From NCBI GenBank assembly GCA_021234155.1, contig JAJEKV010000021.1, positions 19,724,885 to 19,788,884 on the forward strand: DNA of 64,000 nt, read 5' to 3'. Shown one piece after another: positions 58,876-64,000 of this stretch. Each line of letters begins with the position of its first letter. Position 1 is the stretch's first letter. Origin of the DNA: Isoetes taiwanensis. Its lineage: Eukaryota; Streptophyta; Lycopodiopsida; Isoetales; Isoetaceae. The notes under the pieces were generated by a model. The model was given only the letters and a program-made list of their open reading frames with translations. It was not told where the DNA came from and did not search any database. The translations under genes were made by a program, and so were the position numbers.

Positions 58876-60939
58876 TTGCTACCCACCAGCATACTTTCAC
58901 CCGCTTGTTATTTTGCTCCAAAACATAAAAACATCTACAAAGACACAGATGCTTCAGGTGATGATTTATTTTATGCATTAGAACAAAGACATTATGGAGT
59001 TTCAAGAGAAGGGAAGCGTGATTCTGACATGTGATTTTAACAGTAGGACGGGCACCCAACATGCCACTTTGCTTTCTGGAGATAAGGACCCGCTTTGGCT
59101 GATTTCTGTAGATGAAAAGGAGCAGGAGTTACTGGGTAGGAAGAGGATATCCGCAGATGAGGTGGTGACGAAAACGGGCAGACAGCTTCTGAGCTTATGT
59201 GGTAGCGCAAACCTTTTGATTTGCAATGGATTGAGTAGATTTCCACACACACAGAAGAATACTTGCCGAGAAAGGAGTACGGTGGATTATCTTGTGATGT
59301 CAGAAGACTCAATCGAAAGCCTCACCAATTTCGTGGTAGGGGAAGTAGAACTGGAATCCGACCAAGTTCCTCTCTTTTTTAATTTGCAAGTCAGCTTATC
59401 AGACATGCCATGTTCTGAGGTTAAGAGAAAGTACTGCCTAAAACCTCACCTGCAAGTTCAATTTCGGTGTTGCTTGGAGCAGAAGGTGGCGAATCTGACA
59501 TGGGATGGAGACCTAGAGACGTTAAACAACCAGCTACATGATATCCTGGAGGAAACGGCAATGGAATTATTTACACCTCACAGAGCAAGGAGCGGACTGC
59601 CTTGTAAGTCCTGGTTTGATCAGACATGCCGGGCTGCTAAGGAGGCTTGGAAAAACAGTGAAGCAAGTCAAAGGGATGATGTCAAAAAAGAGTACAGACG
59701 GGTTGTGCGCAACAGGAAGAGGCAGTTTATTAAAGAGAGGCAGCAACTTCTGTGCAACAGATATGTAGATGATCCGAAAAGCTTTTGGAATGGTCTAAGG
59801 CGGAATAAACAAGAAGATATTCCTCTAAAAGCACAGGATCTATGGCAGCATGTGCTCAAGCTCTACCACAACGAGGATGTATCAACAAATGGACAGAGAC
59901 CGAAATCTAGTTTGTCAATTACGGAAGAAGAAGTGGCAGTAGGTATATCTTCATTGGCAAATGGCAAAGCACCGGATCTTCATGGTTTATGTGCGGAACA
60001 TTTAAAATGGGCTGGTCCTGCTATACATCCTTTGGTGGCGAGATTGTTTAATATGGCAGTGGCACAGGGATTCCCGCTTGATTGGAGTAGAAACCGAGTG
60101 GTTCCAGTGTTTAAGGGAGGTTCGAGGAAGGAGGTGAACAACTACCGAACTATTATGGTAAGTAGTTTATTTTCAAAACTCTTTTCCACAATTTTAGAAA
60201 AGAAGTCGAGTAATCGGCCTGAGCTTAATCACAAACGGCCGAGACACAAAGGTGTTTTAGAGCATGGAGATCCACTCGGATCATTTGTTGGTGTTGAAAG
60301 CAATATTTGACAATGTTAAGGGCTCAAAGAAACCGATCTACATAGCATTTGTAGACTTTAAGAAGGCCTTTGATAAGGTCTCACGGGACCAACTTTGGAA
60401 GAGATTGGATAAGTTGAATGTCCCGCATGATATTAGAGATGATGTGAAGGTACTATACGAGAAGGTACTAGTACAATTGTCACACCCGTTCTCGATGGAT
60501 ATTTCAAAGTGTGTGGAGAGTAATATTGGAGTCAAACAAGGGTGTCCGTTGTCTCCAACACTATTTGGACTGTTTATTGATGGCCTGGAGGAATGGCTTC
60601 ATGATAACTGCCCAGGGGGAACAGAAATCCATACATATGTTATCCAATTGTTGATGTATGCGGATGATGTGGTCATCTTGGCGCGTTCTAAGGAGCATAT
60701 GCAGAGACACTTGGATGGACTAGCAGCCTTTTGTGACCAAACTGATATGCAGGTAAATCTGGAGAAGACTAACATCATGACAGTAGGTGTTTTGAAACAA
60801 GATCACATTTTCAGGTACAAAGGGAGTAAGGTGAACATGTGTGATTCATACAAGTATCTGGGTCTTGTTTTTAGCAGAAAGCATAGATGGAATGCATGTA
60901 TTACTCAACGAGTGGATGAAGGTCAAAAAGCTTTATATG

Positions 60940-61269
60940 CATTGGGTAAAAGCATGTTAGGGTGTCCCTTAAAAAGTATTATTTAGTGACCAAAAAGGTA
61001 CCTAAAAAGGTAGCCAGGACTGGGTACTGGGTACCTGTATAATATCTCAATATAAGGTATGTTTTAGAGCTTTTTATATATATATTGATCTTCGATAGCA
61101 TTATCTTTATCCTAACTTTGAATATTACCATGTCCTTGACTTTTATTTTGGATTTTTGTATTAGTTTTAATGAAAAGAAAAATGAGAAAGTACCCAGTTC
61201 TGAAGTACCTAGTGTATGTACTTTTGCAGGTTCCAAAAGTGGTACACCCTAACATGCTTTTACCCCATT
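60940..61269. mobile_element. 322-bp MITE of the same family as the 7.8-kb transposon
   Basis: The element is 60944-61265, with CATT duplications at 60940-60943 and 61266-61269. The ends begin GGGTAAAAGCATGTTAGGGT and are inverted repeats of about 22 bp. In their first 17 bases they differ from the large element's ends only by four transitions. Removing it restores the LINE frame (ALYALQSMCRRSHLW). It has no coding capacity and is presumably moved by the large element's type of transposase. Confidence 0.88.
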
Positions 61270-62229
61270 ACAAAGTATGTGTAGGAGATCTCACCTTTGG
61301 TCGTGGAACCTCAAGGTAAAGCTGTTTCAATCTTTGGTTCAGAATGTGGTCCTATATGATTGTGAAGTCTGGGGCCCGAGTCTTCCAAAATGCTTGTGGG
61401 AACATATAGAGCAGATTTTAAAGAAATTCCTAAGATTAGAGCTCAGAGTAAAGGTTCAAACTCTCTATCCCATGATGTTGGCTGAGAGTGGTTTTATGCC
61501 TCTTGAAGGGGAAGCACTATTTAGATGCATTCAGTATCTGAAGAGGGTGCTACTTATGGATGAGACTAGACTTCCACATGTAGCTTTGATGGCTAGTAAA
61601 GAGAAAGGGATGTTTCAGGATGTGAAGAGATGGCTTAGTAAATAGGATCTTTCATGGGATGAAGTGATCTTAGTAGAGAAGGATCTAAGGGACATGGATT
61701 TCTTCGAGAATCCACAAGAAGGTATGGTCACATCCAAAGACGAAAATGATTTTATACAAATAGAATATCAATCCCAAACTTGAAACGGCAAAGCATTTGA
61801 AAGAAAATATTTCCATACAGAAAAGGCATGCTATAAGCAGGATTCGCCTTAGTTCTCACCATTTGGGGGTAGAAGTGGGGAGATGGGGACATATCATTCC
61901 GAGGGATCAAAGATATTGCAAGCTATGTGACATGGATCAGGTGGAGGATGAGGATCATGCATTGCTCAAATGCTTAACATATAAGTCATTGAGGTTTGAG
62001 TATGGAATTCAACATGAGGATCTCCCAACCTTTTTCTCTACAATGGATGGAGAGGGGCTAGGTAAGTATGTGATAGAACTCCTGAGGCTTAGGGAGTCTT
62101 GCTTGGATATGCATCATGTAAGGGACATGGATGTTTCTGATAATGTGAGTGAGAGTGATGAGCTAGATGAGGATTCGGAAACTCATCTATTATTCTATGA
62201 TGATGTATAAATTGTAATCTATTTGTCTA

Positions 62230-62475
62230 ATAGGCCTTTGAGGCCTCCCATGGACATAATAAACTTTTCTTCTTTCTTCTTTCTTCTTTCTTCTTTCTTC
62301 TTTCTTCTTTCTTCTTTCTTCTTATAGGCCTTTGAGGCCTCCCATGGACATAATAAACTTTTCTTCTTTCTTCTTTCTTCTTTCTTCTTTCTTCTTTCTT
62401 CTTTCTTCTTTCTTCTTTCTTCTTTCTTCTTTCTTCTTTCTTCTTTCTTCTTTCTTCTTTCTTCTTTCTTCTCTC
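62230..62475 (+). repeat. LINE 3' end with duplicated (TTTCTTC)n tail
   Basis: The segment ATAGGCCTTTGAGGCCTCCC...TAATAAACTT plus a heptamer array occurs twice (from 62230 and from 62324), the second with the longer array. The heptamer array replaces a poly(A) tail. It yields a spurious KKEERRK ORF on the minus strand. Confidence 0.9.
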
Positions 62476-62559
62476 TCTCTAATCATGCCACTTGGTAGCG
62501 TCCACACGCCCACTCTAACATTAACAGCGTGGGAATAGTAGTAGTTCTTAGAACCAAAA

Positions 62560-62700
62560 TTTAATATCGGTTCAATTCAATTTATCATTATTATTATTTT
62601 GAAGATCAAGAGTTTTGATACACGTGCAGTTGAGCCAAAAAACTTCGGGTCTATGGATGAGAAACATGGAACAAAAAACGATAGCATTTATCTCGCATGT
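62560..62700 (+). repeat. Third unit of the 49.5-kb flank repeat, beyond the LINE
   Basis: TCAATT, (ATT)n, GAAGATCAAGAGTTTTGATA, ACACGTG-AGTTGA and GGGTCTATGGATGAGAAACA parallel 49564-49730. It may be the 5' UTR of a second LINE copy or a duplicated target. Confidence 0.55.
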
Positions 62701-62912
62701 CTAGCAACAAAAAGAAATAAAAGAAATTTGTAAAATACCCCTAGATGTTTCCGAAATTATGGAAATGTCCCTAAATTAAGTGTACTTTTTGTGGAAATGG
62801 TAACTTTTCCATAATGATTCCATCAAATTTAAAATCACCGAATGAATCTGGTCAATCTGAAGTCCGAAATCTTAATTTATGGTCTTCTATATTTTTTATT
62901 TTGCCAAATATT
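62701..62912. other. Short non-coding spacer
   Basis: Nothing recognised. Confidence 0.4.
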
Positions 62913-63427
62913 ACATATTAGGTGGTTCTAGAAAGAAAAGGTTCAATTTATTGAATGGTTCGAGGGTACTATTAGAAGTTGCCCTTATAATCATTATTTC
63001 TTGGGCAACTTATATCTCTACTTATTTGCAAATATGTGAAAATGCCCTTGTTTTACTGATTTTTTTTATGGAAATGATCGAATTTTTTTTTTTTTGTGAT
63101 AATTCAAATAGGAATATATCTTTCGATAAATTGTAGATGAGGGTGATAGATTCCCATTAGAGCTATTATCACGTGGAATCACAAGTTATGTCTATCACCC
63201 TCATCTACAATTTATCGAAAGATATATTCCTATTTGAATTATCACAAAAAAAAATTCGATCATTTCCATAAAAAAAAAATCAGTAAAACAAGGGCATTTT
63301 TCACATATTTGCAAATAAGTAGAGATATAAGTTGCCCAAGAAATAATGATTATAAGGGCAACTTCTAATAGTACCCTCGAACCACCCAATAAATTGAACC
63401 TTTTCTTTCTAGAACCACCTAATATGT
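62913..63427. mobile_element. 515-bp fold-back MITE with ~238-bp arms
   Basis: 62913-63150 and 63191-63427 are near-perfect reverse complements (ACATATTAGGTGG to CCACCTAATATGT) around a 40-nt loop. The mirrored arms create two similar open frames, one on each strand. No transposase or clear target duplication is seen. If transcribed it would form a long hairpin RNA. Confidence 0.85.
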
Positions 63428-63481
63428 TATTATAAGTACACAAACAAATTGTAAGGACATCCCGTAATTAGAAGTTATGTA

Positions 63482-63515
63482 TAGGGGAATGGAGGCCCCA
63501 ACCTCCATTCCCCTA
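63482..63515. repeat. Perfect 14-bp stem, 6-nt loop hairpin
   Basis: TAGGGGAATGGAGG pairs with CCTCCATTCCCCTA across CCCCAA. It is not followed by a T-run and has no known role. Confidence 0.8.
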
Positions 63516-63544
63516 CAATATAGAAGTTGGGGACGTTTTTTTGC

Positions 63545-63870
63545 TCAGCAGATGGCGAAGCTTTAGATGCAACAAAGAGGATTCGATGAAGCTCTGAAAC
63601 ATCTTTCATCAGCAGATTCTTCAGCAGATGCCGAAGCTTTAGATGCAACAAAAGCAGATTCGGTGAAGCTCTGAACAAATGTGGTGAAGCTCTGAAGCTC
63701 TGAAACATTTTTCATCCGGCGAAGCTCTGCAATAGTCGTTCTGTTTCCACCATCTGCAGATCAGAGTGCGCTTTTTCTTCATCTGAAGAACAGATCAAAC
63801 AGGGGAAGAACAGATCAAACAGGGGAAGCGGCGTTTTCTTCATCTGAAGAAGAAATCAAACAGCGGAAGA
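63545..63870 (+). repeat. Complex minisatellite (GAAGCTCTGAA family)
   Basis: Two long units (CAGCAGATG-CGAAGCTTTAGATGCAACAAA ... GAAGCTCTGAA) are followed by extra GAAGCTCTGAA copies and then two GAAGAACAGATCAAACAGGG copies. No gene is recognised up to the window end. Confidence 0.7.
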
Positions 63871-64000
63871 GGATTAGAGGCAACAAACAGACTGTGAATC
63901 CCCGAAGCTGCGAGCTACGGCCCGGAAGCTCGCACGAAGAACCCTAACCTAAAAACCTTACTGGGCAAATGGCCCGTTATTATTGTGCCGCCACGCCAAT

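Larger units (their letters stand above)
51116..58906. mobile_element. 7783-bp DNA transposon with DDE-type transposase and phosphatase cargo
   Basis: The element is 51120-58902, with 29-bp perfect terminal inverted repeats beginning GGGTGAAAGTATGCTGGTGG and GCTT target duplications at 51116-51119 and 58903-58906. A 5-bp reading (GCTTG) is possible with asymmetric ends. Because it sits inside a LINE ORF, the empty site is known exactly. The right half encodes a minus-strand transposase and the left half holds plus-strand coding relics including an FCP1-like phosphatase; the two converge near 55 kb. Both are decayed, with frameshifts and stops. Four-base duplications and these ends do not match hAT, Mutator, CACTA, PIF/Harbinger or Tc1/mariner. 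Confidence 0.88.
50783..62210 (+). pseudogene. LINE ORF2 (APE endonuclease, reverse transcriptase, Cys/His finger), interrupted
   Basis: The endonuclease starts RIAVWNINRLTIDKI at about 50798 and has VICFIETTEHD (catalytic Glu region). It is cut at 51119 by the large transposon and resumes at 58907 with CYFAPKHK. After a one-base shift near 58990 it has TCDFNSRTG, STVDYLV and ESDQVPLFF (SDH-like) motifs. After another shift near 60250 the RT carries FVDFKKAFDKV (D at 60354), GVKQGCPLSP and YADDVV (60657 on). A MITE splits it at 60944. The tail includes CKLCDMDQVEDEDHALLKC, a CCHC-type finger (from 61917), and stops at 62210. There are stops at 61645 and between 61646 and 61796. No RNase H domain was seen. 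No in-frame ATG precedes the endonuclease motif; the first is at 50849. Confidence 0.85.
50015..62480 (+). mobile_element. L1-like LINE split by two DNA transposons
   Basis: ORF1 (50015-50778) and ORF2 (50783-62210) are in the same orientation, followed by a short 3' UTR and a (TTTCTTC)n tail. Removing the 7783-bp and 322-bp insertions and one copy of each target duplication leaves about 4.3 kb. ORF2 then reads through both junctions (YYMAACYFAPKHK; ALYALQSMCRRSHLW). ORF1 has coiled coil plus RRM as in L1; ORF2 has APE endonuclease, RT and a Cys/His finger. The 5' end is not fixed; the CT tract at 49889 probably belongs to the 5' UTR. Confidence 0.88.

Noticed and set aside
62322-62538. Minus ORF of repeated KKEERRK and plus ORF of SSFFFLL as proteins
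   Set aside because: Both are translations of the (TTTCTTC)n array at the LINE tail.
1-64000. CRISPR arrays, bacterial operons, rRNA genes or organelle inserts
   Set aside because: No regularly spaced repeats, no ribosome-binding-site/operon layout and no rRNA-like sequence was found on either strand.

Overview
The window is nuclear DNA of a land plant with a large, repeat-filled genome. The one intact host gene is a two-exon DIVARICATA-type MYB with GT-AG splicing and a plant SHAQKYF motif. There is also a decayed PLS-type PPR gene, and most of the rest is nested, broken transposable elements in AT-rich DNA. A fern or another seed-free plant fits best, but that is inference. No bacterial or organellar gene cluster is present.

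Layout. 1-12 kb: no convincing host gene. It holds a diverged tandem repeat (2.4-2.8 kb), a Ty3/gypsy pol fragment interrupted by a CACTAG-ended element (3.3-3.9 kb), and a 1.26-kb inverted repeat built around a MITE (6.7-7.9 kb). 12.5-14.0 kb: the DIV-like MYB gene with a poly(A) signal. 17-25 kb: a poly(A)-tailed retro-insert, a tRNA-like SINE head, a broken HUH-endonuclease (replitron-like) gene on the minus strand, microsatellites and a MITE. 25.9-27.2 kb: a frameshifted PPR gene and, beside it, a complete 696-bp TRIM retrotransposon whose LTRs carry a tRNA-Ala-like sequence. 28-43 kb: a 0.96-kb CACTAG-ended element, palindromes and direct repeats, with no recognisable host gene. 43.3-47.0 kb: a chromovirus pol tail, then an LTR element with a non-coding interior and a LINE 3' fragment inserted in one LTR. 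47.5-48.4 kb: possible exons of an unrecognised gene.

50.0-62.5 kb is one L1-like LINE with ORF1 and ORF2, split by two DNA transposons. A 7783-bp element (51120-58902) interrupts the endonuclease domain, and a 322-bp MITE (60944-61265) interrupts the ORF2 C-terminal region. They share closely related terminal inverted repeats (GGGTRAAAGYATGYTRG) and 4-bp target duplications (GCTT, CATT), so they are an autonomous-type element and a miniature of one family. The large element carries a minus-strand DDE-type transposase relic and, converging on it from the other side, a plus-strand relic of an FCP1/SCP-like HAD phosphatase. A 515-bp hairpin MITE and a minisatellite close the window.

The best candidates for something undescribed are the TRIM element with a cloverleaf-competent tRNA-Ala-like unit in its LTRs and no T4 run on its sense strand, the phosphatase-carrying DNA transposon with its MITE partner, and the HUH-type gene. 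All assignments come from reading translations and motifs by eye; no database search was possible.
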